A stretch of 64,000 nt of DNA. Source: Distichodus sexfasciatus. Its lineage: Eukaryota; Chordata; Actinopteri; Characiformes; Distichodontidae. The stretch covers positions 903,501-967,500 of the forward strand of contig JAVGVS010000005.1 in NCBI GenBank assembly GCA_032718565.1, written 5' to 3'. Made by a program: the position numbers and the translations under genes. Each line of letters starts with the position of its first letter. The first letter of the stretch is position 1. Below, piece by piece: positions 50,669-61,783 of this stretch. The notes beneath the pieces were generated by a model. That model was not told the DNA's origin. It ran no database searches and was given only the letters and a program-made list of their open reading frames with translations.

Positions 50669-51185
50669 ACGACGCGGAGATCAAACGCAGAAATTCGCCT
50701 AACACTGCACACATACTCACACACAAACACACGCACCTTCATTTTGCGTGCAATCTACATCGACCGGCATCGGAGCCTGTAGTTTTTACTATTTCCTAGA
50801 CATTCGAAGCAGTTCCTGTCTGGACTTGCAACGGAGTCTTTTCCGATGAAACTTATAGAACTCAGTGACTCTTAATGGAACTTTCTGATGGTGGATACGG
50901 ACAATGGAAACTATGCGTGTAAGTAGCTGAGTTTGAGTGTGATCTTAGGTGTATTTCAGGTCTCTTTAGCCCCTTTAATTAATGGTTGAGTATGCTTCGG
51001 TCAGTAGAGGTTACAGTTTTGTGATGGACAGGTTGATATTGTTGTGATTCACCGCATAAAGTAGTGCTGCTGCTGCTATTCTTGTATATGGGACGCCTGT
51101 GAGTGTTCTAACCAGCATTTACTACGCACATTCCGAGAGAAAATCGCGTGGTGCTTTTTGCGCTTGGCTGTAAAATATCCCCAGT
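50668..51185 (+). other. hand2: Predicted hand2 5' untranslated leader with uORFs
   Basis: Three short frames precede the main start: 50661-50702 (13 codons, its ATG at or just before the predicted transcription start), 50846-50875 (9 codons) and 50875-50922 (15 codons). The stop of the second overlaps the start of the third as TAATG. Upstream frames of this kind usually lower initiation at the main ATG. A donor-like GTAAGT at 50919-50924 and an acceptor-like CCCCAG ending at 51184 could define an optional leader intron, described as a finding. Confidence 0.5.
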
Positions 51186-52491
51186 ATGAGTTTAGTTGGG
51201 GGGTTTCCTCATCACCCGGTGATGCACCATGACGGCTACTCGTTCGCCGCCGCCGCAGCAGCCAGCCGCTGCCACGAAGAGAACCCTTATTTCCACGGGT
51301 GGCTGATCGGACACCCGGAGATGTCACCGCCTGACTACAGCATGGCACCGTCTTACAGCCCCGAGTACACAGCTGCAGGCGGGCCTGGGCTCGACCACGC
51401 GCACTACGGAGGGGTTCCGGGCGCCGGTGGGGTCGGCATGGTACAGCGCACGGTAAAACGGAGACCGACGGCGAACCGAAAGGAGAGACGCAGGACTCAG
51501 AGCATCAACAGCGCCTTCGCAGAACTCAGGGAATGCATCCCCAACGTGCCCGCGGACACCAAGCTGTCCAAAATCAAAACCCTGCGCTTGGCCACCAGCT
51601 ATATTGCTTACCTCATGGACATTCTGGATAAGGACGAGCAAAACGGAGAAGCGGAGGCCTTCAAGGCGGAATTCAAGAAGGCCGATGCCAAGGAGGAGCG
51701 GCGGAAGAAAGAAATGGTATGTGCATTTGTAAACATGTTGATCACGTCTGTTACAAATATTTTAATGAATATTCCACACAAATGTTAGAATAAAGGTGCC
51801 TATACGGGTCTTTGGTGGGTGGGTGACAATGGTTTAGTGGGATCAAGATTCACTTTTGGTGTCGAAGTTAGTTTAGTTTATTAGTGAAGACTAGTTTATT
51901 TTTTTGTAAGAAAATGAACATTCTGTTATTCTAAAGTTCTATATTTAAGTTCTTCATTGAAGCATTTCGCAAAGAAGGATTTGTGAAACTTAATTTTGAT
52001 GAGCTTGGACTCTGTGTTTGAGAGCAACACAATATGTAAAAATATTTTGTATTTTTCTGAAGTTTGTGACAATGTTTTGAGTGTGCTCCCGTGTATGTGA
52101 TGCTAGACATGTTCTTATATGTTTATTTATTAAATACGTTTAGTATCCATATACAAAACTTAAAAGTCTGTATAGGGCTCCAGTGCTGAGAGAATGGTTT
52201 CTTCTTTTTCTCTCGTCCAATACATTTCATTTTAATGCTGACCGCGATTTAAAACACATATGGAAAATAAAACTAAACTGAACTAAAGTGTAATTTCCAA
52301 TGTACAAAATAGTAATACTAGGTTTCTCTAACAGCAAGTGGGGCATTAGTTCTTACCATATTACAAACTGATCCTTTTCTTATTTTCAACAGAATGAAGT
52401 TCTGAAAAGTTCAGGGAGCAGCAATGACAAGAAACCCAAAGGAAGAACTGGTTGGCCACAACACGTCTGGGCATTGGAACTGAAACAGTAA
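51186..52491 (+). CDS. hand2: Hand2 bHLH transcription factor; CDS join(51186..51716,52393..52491)
   Basis: The spliced product has 209 residues, close to the length of other vertebrate HAND2 proteins. The start at 51186 gives the characteristic MSLVGGFPHH N-terminus, followed by a poly-Ala run (residues 21-26) and the HAND-type segment EENPYFHGWL. The bHLH domain spans about residues 91-147: basic region KRRPTANRKERRRT, helix 1 QSINSAFAELRECI, a loop containing NVPADTK and helix 2 LSKIKTLRLATSYIAYLMDI. Thr104 and Ser106 correspond to the helix-1 phosphorylation sites known in mammalian HAND2. Exon 1 ends with ATG then GTATGT at 51717. Exon 2 follows TTTTCAACAG and encodes 32 residues ending WPQHVWALELKQ. 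The protein acts in the nucleus as an E-protein heterodimer on E-boxes in heart, pharyngeal arch, fin/limb and sympathetic neuron development. Identity is very secure. Confidence 0.99.
51717..52392 (+). other. hand2: hand2 intron (676 bp)
   Basis: It has a GT (GTATGT) donor and an acceptor preceded by a pyrimidine-rich stretch (CCTTTTCTTATTTTCAACAG). It splits the gene after codon 177 in phase 0. This single intron after the bHLH domain is the standard position in HAND genes. AT-rich, with no gene inside. Confidence 0.97.
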
Positions 52492-53060
52492 AAGCTGGAC
52501 GAAAAGACTTGAAAACGAAGCCTTCCTGTCATTCTGAATTTTACCCTAACTTTATTTAATGGAATATTTATGTGCAATTTCTCGCTACGGACAGTGGATC
52601 CTTGAAGAAACAAACCATTCCATGTTAAGAGGAGGATGCCCTCTTGGTAAGGGACAGTGTTGTTGTTATTGTTGTTTTGTTGTTGTCTAGTACATGGTGA
52701 ATGTTCCCATGTCCCACTTTGAAACAGAACCGAGATGTCTGCCACTAAGGTGTATGTGAAGTGTAGGTCGTTTTTCCTCTCTTTCTCTCCCTTCTCTCTC
52801 TCGTTCTCTGTTCCTCTGAATTTAAACATAAAAGGGTGGAAGTTATGATACAGTTAAACAACGTTTTATTTGAAGAAAAAATGTCAGAAAATGTCTTGGA
52901 GTGTTAAATTGTGATGTTTGTGGTCGTATAGAATATGGTGGTGTTTGAAACTAATGTTAAGTCCACTCAAGTGCACTTCCGTCCAGACACAAGAAATTTA
53001 AATAATATTGGAGATGTAAAAATTGTAATTAATTCAATAAACCACTGTGTTTTAACGATC
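52492..53060 (+). other. hand2: hand2 3' untranslated region
   Basis: It runs from the TAA at 52489-52491 to shortly after the poly(A) signal at 53036. It contains a possible miR-1/206 seed match (CATTCCA, 52616-52622), a GTT-rich run (about 52659-52687) and a CT-rich run (about 52778-52812). The long - strand frame across exon 2 and this region (52386-52829) is a shadow of these features. The 3' end is predicted. Confidence 0.7.
53036..53041 (+). terminator. hand2: hand2 polyadenylation signal AATAAA
   Basis: A canonical hexamer about 545 bases after the stop codon, followed within 30 bases by a GT/T-rich stretch (GTGCTGTTGCATTG). It is the best candidate 3' end for the hand2 transcript. 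Confidence 0.7.
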
Positions 53061-53405
53061 TTAATCGTGCTGTTGCATTGATAAATACGTAGTATATAAT
53101 TCATGTTGAGCTGAAGCATTAGGCCAAGATGCATAAAGCAGTAAAGCAGAAAATAACAATGACTTACACAGTAAGCTTACACAGCTTACAAAGTAAACAA
53201 AAAAGAGTAATGGTGTTCTGGTGCGTGGCTAGCCGTTAAAAATATTTTTACTTTATATTTTTATTTTTACTTACGGTTAGCCTGTGCGACATACTCATCA
53301 AATATTACTCACGCACTATAGATCAGGTCACCTATTCACGACGTCGTCACGCATTATATATCTAGGTTTTGGCCCTGCAGGTGAATGCATGTAGGATATA
53401 TTTTG

Positions 53406-53540
53406 CATATATATATATATATATATATATGCAAACGGTTGTATAGATGCCGCAATTCAATTTGTAGGTTGAAAAATAAATACATTCAGCTCATTTTAGT
53501 AAAACATTTAGCATTTCGTCCTGGCTCAAGGCGTAAACAA

Positions 53541-53623
<83 letters not shown>
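53406..53623. repeat. (AT)n and (GT)n(AT)n microsatellites
   Basis: A short AT tract (53406-53431) flanked by TTTGCAT and ATGCAAA is followed, after about 108 bases of unique DNA, by a GT run (53540-53557) leading into an AT run to 53623. Confidence 0.95.
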
Positions 53624-53625
<2 letters not shown>

Positions 53626-53692
53626 CACATTATTTGAGATTCATGTATTCAAAACCTGGCCTAAAGCATGAACATAATTTACAGCAGAATCT
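53624..53692. repeat. Dispersed repeat, copy 1
   Basis: Positions 53624-53692 match 59586-59658, including GGCCTAAAGCATGAACATAA and TTTACAGCAGA. Both copies begin exactly where an AT/GT microsatellite ends. Family unknown. Confidence 0.8.
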
Positions 53693-55440
53693 CTATTGAT
53701 ATACATATACTTCTTATATGGTACAATGGCTACATAATGCCATGTAGCGTCATACTAAGTAATAGTCAATTTGCATATATTCTAGGGCACGTGCAGATGT
53801 TTAATACTGTTTACTTTTTAGGATTTCAATGTAGACTGTACGGGATACTCGTCATTACAGAGGTCTAGAATATCTAGAATAAAATCACACTATTCGGCCG
53901 TAAGAAGTCAAATAACATTAAACTACAGAAAGTGGCTTCAATTTAAAATATCACTTATTTCTCAAAATATCCTCTTAAAGTTCAAAGAGATGTACGCTGC
54001 AATATAATTACATTAAGTTATAAGCGAGGCAAAATAGAAACAATAACAGAAAAAAGTAGTGCGACAATGCGCGAAGTGCTCCAATTCACTTTTCTCGCCC
54101 AAATCGCTGCCGCAGCAGACACACTGGAGCCTGTGAAAAATGCACGATTGACATTAAGAGTGAAATGCTCGAAAGGTCACCGTGAGGTGGACCTGACCGA
54201 CCTGTACGGCAACTATCAATATTGCTGTGATTGATAACGCGCTATCAAAATGCCATTAAAGGTCTGCGCGCCAGCCTTTAACGTCGGGAATAAGCCTTAC
54301 GCGGCTTGTACTGGTATTTCAGGCCGTGTGCATTTATGTGAATTGTTCATTCATGATCAGTCATTGGTACACATTTGGATACATAGCCCTAATAGTACAG
54401 AAATTATTATTGAATTTCTCGTGCAAACATTATAATGTAATACTAGGAATAGAAATTTACTGTACAACCTCACAGCTGTTTTTTGCAATACTATCTATTT
54501 CACGCTCTAACCATTGTATAAAATTTCATAATTTTTTTTTAATTTTTCATGATCGTGTTTATTTTAATTCTGTCGCAAATGAGCAAAATGTCAAGTTTAC
54601 GTGTGCAGCCATAGGCCAGACAATGTTTCATGTGAAGGCATGCAATTGGGGTCATCCCACTAATGTAAATAAATGTACAAAAAACGACTTGAGGACGATT
54701 TAGCGGCTCTCCGATGACTTCAGATAACCACGTGTTGCTCTGTATTGTCTGCTTCCACAGGACTTAATGCGCGCTGATAATTATAGTCTAGATAATTTGT
54801 TGTCTCTGTCAAGATGGGGACCGAGATAAAAATTAACCGTCAGTTCTCCATTGATTAAAGATACGAATAATTCTCTGACTCCTGACCTGGAGTGCGGCGC
54901 TAATGTCAGTAGATTAGTCTAATGGAGGAAGCAACTTTTAACGCCGGGCAATCCTAATTACGTTATACGGAGCCACAACCCTGTCAAGAATCCTCATATA
55001 AATGTTCAGGTATAAATCAAGTGTCACACTGGACGCATTCTGTACCAACTTTAGCACACTTTAGGCGGAAACTGACCTCAATGTGTTGGGCCCGACTTAG
55101 CCTCCTATCTTGTTGCATCACATACCGTCAAAGATTATTAATAAAATGGCTTATCACGCGCTCCAAAATTGAACGTAACTTTCTAGTGCTATATAAATTA
55201 CATAAATACTGCGCTATTAAATTTCATTACATATTATAGTTATGATGTATATATAACAACCAACCTGCTCAACTTGGCTGCCTTTTTCTGTGCAATTGTG
55301 CTAAATTCCATCTCAAACCTCTCTAGCACTTCTGGTCACTGATGATAGATTTTAAAGCATGTGGGCCAAATAAGATCTCTTTCCTGGTATTACAGACATC
55401 TGTAAACGATTAGTTCATAAGTCCCTCCTCCACTGCTTTG
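53693..55440. other. Non-coding DNA downstream of hand2
   Basis: No exon is supported. Two unique, less AT-rich patches at about 54050-54310 and 54730-55000, the latter with homeodomain-type sites such as CTAATTACG near 54953, may be regulatory. Confidence 0.65.
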
Positions 55441-55570
55441 GCAGACATGTTGACGTCAAATCAGACGGTAGGGAGCCATCCTGCGCCTGGACTGACGTCA
55501 TTACGCAGCACCATAGAAGTCAGATGTAAGCTCCAATACTCCGTGATACTCCGCGTAGTGAAACTGGGTA
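55440..55570. promoter_or_regulatory. Paired perfect CRE sites
   Basis: The palindrome TGACGTCA occurs at 55451-55458 and again at 55493-55500, in non-repetitive DNA of balanced composition. TGACGTCA is the full consensus for CREB/ATF bZIP dimers. The 42-bp offset equals four turns of B-DNA. It may be an enhancer or an unrecognised promoter; which gene it serves is unknown. Confidence 0.45.
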
Positions 55571-57689
55571 CAACGAGAATCACCTGAAACGTGATGTGGA
55601 AACCGGTAAACCCCATTATCTACTCATGACTTTGTGGAAATTTAAAAACAAATGAAAATTTGCTCAAGGCTTTTGTGAGGGAAGAGAGACATGCAAATCT
55701 CACCCTCACGTACACAGTACCCATAGCAGACAACAATGAATTCTCGATTCTGTAACAATTCTGGTTGATCCCAGATTCATATAGGTTACAAACACGGTCA
55801 GTACACTAAACGTCACACAATTCTCAAATAAATTATAAAAGCAAACTTCATTTGACCTTTTTTGCTGACTGCAATCAAGTGACACATCTGTTGTAAATTG
55901 TTTGTATAAGAATTAAATCTCCTTCTCTATAAGAATAACAATAACAATAATACTCCTTTCATATCAACGCTTAAATGCGCCTCTGAGCACAATTATGTGA
56001 ACCTAATGCCATCAAATCCAGCAGCTTTAGTATTATACTCTATATACCGTTACCATTTACTGAACTAACGTTTTACATTTCAAGCGTGGTCCTTTACGGT
56101 ATGGCTGATAATGGCGTGAATATCGCTGGTTGAGTTTAGGAAATGCGCTTTACATCGCCATGATCAATTTGTATACATTTTACTAGTGAATCGTGAATAT
56201 TTTTTCCAAGTTTAATGTTTTTGTGTAATAAAATTTATAATCCTAAAACATTTTTTTCTGTTGAACTGAAATAAGTTCTATATGCGATACGGGACACCGC
56301 TGATGAAATAAACTTTCTCTCGTTATAATAAACACAACGCAGAGATTCGTATATCTCAGGTGTATGTATACACCTGAAGCCATACATACACCCATATATT
56401 AAAAGCGTATAGTACTTTTAAAAATAATTCACACTGTGTCAACACACTCTACATACATACATTGCTGATACGTAACTCTTTATTTCTGTCTTCACTTAAA
56501 ACTCTGTTCTGTCTTGTGAACCCGTTAGTCAGAAGCCTCACATGAAGAGATCTTTTAATATTAAAATATGTACATACTTTCATTTTCCTCTTTAGTCAGT
56601 AATGTTATTAAATTTCATGTAGTTTGTTTTACCCTTTGTCCGCGTGTTAAAAATGTTTTACAGTTTTTTTAAAGGTCAACAAAAACAGTGCAATACATTT
56701 AAAAACAATAATCATGGCCCGTGATGCTGTTTTGTTACTCACAAACTCCCTGATGCTGTCCACGACAGAATAAAATGAAATGTGGAAGGACGCCCCCCTC
56801 TTTTAGGCCTAACAGACTTTTAATAACAAACAATTACACATCCCACAAGTAATTAAACATCTGAACTCACGGCAAAAATCGCGTCATATTTTTCTAAGGT
56901 ACCGAAACTTACTAAAAGGCTGAAGCTGCTGTAGGAGGTCCTGCAGTCCTGATCTTGCTCATTAAACCTTTACATTCATTAACAAATGTAAAAAATATTT
57001 GTTGTAGTGATGTCTTTAGCAATTTTTCTTCCATACATTTTCATGGGGCCAGAACATATTTGATTATTTGACACAGTCTGAAGGACCTCTTTCAACCACA
57101 AAGACCCTTCTGTGCAACTCAGCATTTCAATACCATGGTTCTTCATGGGGCCAAATATCTTAACTAAGACTTTGTGGAGTTTAGAAGAGTCTCAATACTT
57201 TTTGCAATTGCTTCTATCAGTCCAGTAAATAAACTGGTAAGCAATTAAAATTTAACCAAGCAGTAACTTTCATAAAAAGATACGCATAAATATTTAACCA
57301 TTCAGTTGTATCAGTAACTATTCATAGCTAAACAAGTGTTTTACTTTTTAATAACATTTTGTAAACGAAATTATAAAATATCTATATAGTATCATATCTG
57401 CATTACTGAATTTAATCTCGCGCTGGCGTGTATGCAGGATTCAATCATTTGTCGCGAAAAATGACAACGATGTATTCTACTTGCTTCAGCATGTGTTTAG
57501 TTCTTTCGCGCCAAATAGATTAGCAATGGCGTTCTCGTATATTCAGCATATTTTATTAAATTAAACGGCCATTTCATTCCTAATAACATAGACAATAATG
57601 TGCTACAGATGCTCCTACAGGATAAATTCTTAGTTTAGCCAGTTAGCCAGTTTAGCATCAAGGTGCTTGTCCACCTGTAAACAAGCCGG
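55571..57689. other. Non-coding intergenic DNA
   Basis: AT-rich and unique, with no transposon or exon recognised. Confidence 0.7.
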
Positions 57690-58045
57690 CAAATCTGCTC
57701 ATACTACGCCTCTTGTAGCGTAAATCTGCCAACTGGACACGGGCAGCAGTGGACAGAGTGTTCGTCGCGGCTCCGTCGCTTTCCCCAAAACGCAGAAGAT
57801 CTCGGGCTTGTGCCCTGCGCCGATGTCAGATGTGACACGTCCCAGATGGAGGCCGCTACTGTATGTGAGATTGAGTTTCTCACAGAAAGAAACTCCCTCT
57901 CCAGCCAAACCGTCCTCCAAAACCTCTCCTCACACTCCTGCGCCGTGAACACAGCGCAAAGACACGCAGCGGCACCCGCCGTTTTACCGAGCACATTCCG
58001 GCATCGACTAGGCCTACCGCAAAAAGACTGCGAGATCAATAAATA
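57690..58045. promoter_or_regulatory. GC-rich, CpG-containing island
   Basis: Base composition rises sharply for about 350 bases, with many CpG dinucleotides (for example TTCGTCGCGGCTCCGTCGCT near 57760-57779), in otherwise AT-rich DNA. Open frames on both strands (57704-58090 minus, 57810-58046 plus) follow from the composition and show no domain. It may be an enhancer, a CpG-island promoter or an unrecognised exon. Confidence 0.35.
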
Positions 58046-58337
58046 GGGTAAGATTAAGTAACATTTAACTATTTGGAAAAATGTGTACATATATAGTTAT
58101 TGTATATAGCATTGTTTGAGTGCACGGATGAATTGATAAAAGAAAGTATACAGAAATACACTACGCCTACATTATATTTGGCTGAATATAGTAATAAGAA
58201 AAAAAGAAAGGATTCACTGCACAGTCTATGAAACCTGAATGCACTATTAACGAATGCAGACCCTCCTGTACTACTCTATTAGTATTAGTAGTAAGAACTT
58301 TACCACTCAGCCAGTACTAATAATATATATGTAACAA

Positions 58338-58341
58338 CAAC

Positions 58342-58383
<42 letters not shown>
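58338..58383. repeat. (TAA)n microsatellite
   Basis: About 14 trinucleotide units after a short CAA run. Confidence 0.95.
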
Positions 58384-59473
58384 TCTGCAAACCATGTAAT
58401 AAGGGTTTACAGTCTAAAATCTAAATCCATATTTTGTCCTCCCCGATCCCTAACATTTTTTCATTCTTGTTTGAAATATGGGCTACTCATCACATACATC
58501 ATGGTGATCCTGAGTCCAGTCATAGTTTCATTTTCACTCTGTTTTAGCCATTACAAAATTGCACTTGTGGCCTGCACGGTCATATATTGGCCATGCATGT
58601 ATGTGCTTGTGTGTGTAGGACTACACACGGCTTGGACCTCCACGTGGACGGGGGCAATGCGTGCTCCATTTCAGGCGACTCCTCCTAACCTCCATTTATC
58701 GGCGAGCAGGGCGACTGCTCTGTTGTTTGTCGGTGATAAACCATTTTAAACCTTTAAACGAACGCCGTCAGAGCGTGCACAAAACCTACCACAATACTGC
58801 TGCGATTTGGCGACCCAGACCATCAAATATAATGGGGCTACACGCGGCTTCCAGATTGTGATTATTCACTGGTGTTGCGATAAAAGAAAAATGTGACCTG
58901 ATTACTAAAATTATAATAGTGGCATTGTAATTATAGCAAACTTATAGATTATATAATTATAGGTAGGTGTTGTTAATTTTCGCAGTTGCTGTGAGTTCAG
59001 AATTGAAACTTCTTATTTAATAATTAATTGTATTATATATTTATTTTTGACTCAATTGAACGATTTTTAAATGTTCTGATGTTTTCTGGCGGGTGAAAAA
59101 ATAGCGCGCAAATGAATGAATGGAGGGAATGAATGAATTAGTTTAACTACAGACATTAGTTATGCGACTAAACAAAGCGCTTAAATCATTAGAATAGATT
59201 ACGGTATTATCATCTATTAAGCTAATACGGTTTTAATAGCGCACGGATTGACTCTGACTGACTGACCGATTCGTCCCATTCATCAGACAAACAGAGGCGG
59301 CGTGAGATTAGCCATCTCTAGCGAGATAATAGTAAGACCTCGTAACACCACAGAATAAAATAATAAACTAATAACAGCATTAACCTTTTATACTGACCAA
59401 TTAAACAGAAGCAATGCGTGCTTGTCCATAAGCAGTTGTATATGAAATTGTTCAGCAGTCTACCATTGAAACG
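58384..59473. other. Non-coding intergenic DNA
   Basis: A somewhat GC-richer patch lies at 58560-58860; the rest is AT-rich. No exon is supported. Confidence 0.65.
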
Positions 59474-59505
59474 TATGTATGTATGTATGTATGTATGTAT
59501 ATATG

Positions 59506-59557
<52 letters not shown>

Positions 59558-59581
59558 TACACATATATATACATATATGTA
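59474..59581. repeat. Compound (TATG)n/(TA)n/(CA)n microsatellite
   Basis: About six TATG units pass into TA alternation, a short CA run and TA again. Confidence 0.95.
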
Positions 59582-59585
59582 AAAT

Positions 59586-59658
59586 GCACACATTGTTTGA
59601 AGTTCATGTATTCAGGAAACTGGCCTAAAGCATGAACATAATTTACAGCAGAGAGATC
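59586..59658. repeat. Dispersed repeat, copy 2
   Basis: Homologous to 53624-53692 with a few substitutions and a 2-4 base insertion. It starts at the same point relative to the preceding microsatellite. Confidence 0.8.
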
Positions 59659-61783
59659 TAGCTGGATATTGAGGGGTTTTTTCTGAAGATTTCACCAACT
59701 AAGACTGTAGTGAGTGTGGACGGGTTCTAGACCTTAATCATAAGACACCTGCATTATTGCCCAAAGGGTCAATGATCTCATCCTTGCGCTGTCCATTGGG
59801 CCCATGAACTTAAATAACCTCCCTAAGATTCTGCAGGAAGGAAGTTTTCTGTCCAGCCACACTGCAGCCAAATTGTCTGCGTAGCATGTGGTTCCTTATT
59901 GTTATTTCTCTTCCTAGCAAAGCTAATAAGCTACTAATGACAGGCCCATCCTGACAGTAGAAATGACCAGAGTTTTGGAGCCGTGTGCTTAAAAATTTCA
60001 GGGAATAATAGCAAGGCATTCTTACACCAATGCATGTCACTATCAGGGTCCAGCCATCCGGTTTTAGTGTCCCGATATGACTCATGTTGGTGAAATGATG
60101 ACCTAGGGTGACTTATCTTTTCTGCTTAAGATCTTGTTATCTATAGGAAGATGGATCTATATGGCAATGTGGACATTGCCAGACGTCATAGTGTCTGAGC
60201 TTTAAAGCTATTCATGAAATATTTACACACAAGATGATGAGCTATAACTGAACCTTTTCTGAACACCCACACCAACACCACCCCCACCCCCCCACCCTGT
60301 CTGTGCGTGTATTACGCATATGGCCAGTCAATTTTCCTCTCATGAAAACATCTGTTCTTGCACACACCCCGCAGCCCTTGCATTTGTGGCAATGAGTGGT
60401 AAAAATAACCTCATATGGCATGTGGTATAATGCAAAACATCCAGTGAATGCTTGTCACAGATACAATGAGCAAGCTAATAAAAACACAGCATGTACCCTT
60501 TTATGGAACCAAGCATACAGAGAGTCCAACTAATGTCCACACTGTTCCCCTGTAAAGAGTTGTTTCACAGTTTAAGAAAAAAAGAAAAATGTAAAAAGCA
60601 CAAGCTATGTAACCTTCAATATCAGACTCAGGTATCAGGCTCTGGTCCCTCTGCCAGTCAGGGGCCTCTGGAGCCATGTTCATGGAGTCATCCATCACAG
60701 GCCATAATGGAGAGTTTTTGGAGCAGTCTCTGGCAGACTGTGTTAAACCACAGTGATGACAGCTATCTACTCTCCCCAGCTAGGCTACCATCATCTCTCT
60801 AAGCATTCAATGAGTATCACAAATTCCCTACTTATACTTCTCAACCCCCCCCACTACTCATACTACCCCCCCATACTACTCATACTCCTCCATCCCCCCC
60901 GATCAGTGACTGATCAGTGTGTTTGAAGTAAAAACATCTGACATCTCTCTGCTTCACATGCCAAGTGTAATGTGCATGTGTAAAAAATCACAAACAATAA
61001 AATATTGAGATATATTTAGCACTGAAGTGACTAAGGGGAAGGGGATAAGGAGATATTAATATCCCCCCCCCCCCTTCAGCCACTAACTGATTTAGCATAT
61101 GATTTGAGGCTCCATGGCCCCATGTTTATGGGTTAGGCGTGAGGGCCGGCAGATCTGGCAGTATTAGGGTCTCTCACGGGTGGCCTGGCTACAGCCAGCT
61201 ATTGAGGTCCACCACACCCCACTGCTTTCATAGCTCTGCACACGGTGGTTTGATCAAAGACTGCACCTTGCCTCTGCTCCATTTGAGGGTAACTTGTGGT
61301 GGTGGTCATGTGTTGGTGACCATATTGGGGATCAGAATAACAGGTGAGTCTAAAAACAGTGCCATCACTGTGGGGCTCCAGAGCAAATCTCTAAACCCAA
61401 GTTGCTCCAGACAGACTGTCCTTTTGATAAGTAAATCTAAGAAACTCCGGATGAGAGTATGTGATAAATACCACAAATGTAAATGCAATTGAGATGCGTC
61501 TAGTCATACATTTTTCTACATTAAGAAACCGTATAAGGCATCACATTCTGAAGGTAATTCGGTGTCAACATATTTCACAACTTCTGTTATTCTGTAAACA
61601 AGAGTTGTCATATTTTACTAACAAGCAAAGTTTAGCATCAGCATCAGACAGACAAAATATAGAAAATCCCGTATGACAATTTTGACAATTGTTCTCACAG
61701 TTGACACTTAAAATTTGTTCAACATACTGACACATAATATACATTCAACAAAAATCACTCTAATGTGGTTGTATAGCCTGGTT
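59659..61783. other. Non-coding intergenic DNA
   Basis: C-rich runs occur at about 60276-60296, 60845-60900 and 61063-61075. A GC-richer unique patch lies at about 61110-61330. The 117-codon frame at 61139-61492 has no recognisable domain and no other support. Confidence 0.65.

Noticed and set aside
51324..51641. 105-codon - strand frame inside hand2 exon 1
   Set aside because: It is a shadow of the GC-rich hand2 coding frame and shows no recognisable protein.
52386..52829. 147-codon - strand frame across hand2 exon 2 and 3' UTR
   Set aside because: It lies opposite a verified exon and a low-complexity GTT/CT-rich UTR, with Asn and Glu/Lys runs that mirror those tracts. No domain is seen.
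54326..54703. 125-codon + strand frame downstream of hand2
   Set aside because: AT-rich with no domain and no promoter or splice support.
61139..61492. 117-codon + strand frame
   Set aside because: No recognisable motif. The GC-richer composition alone can keep it open.
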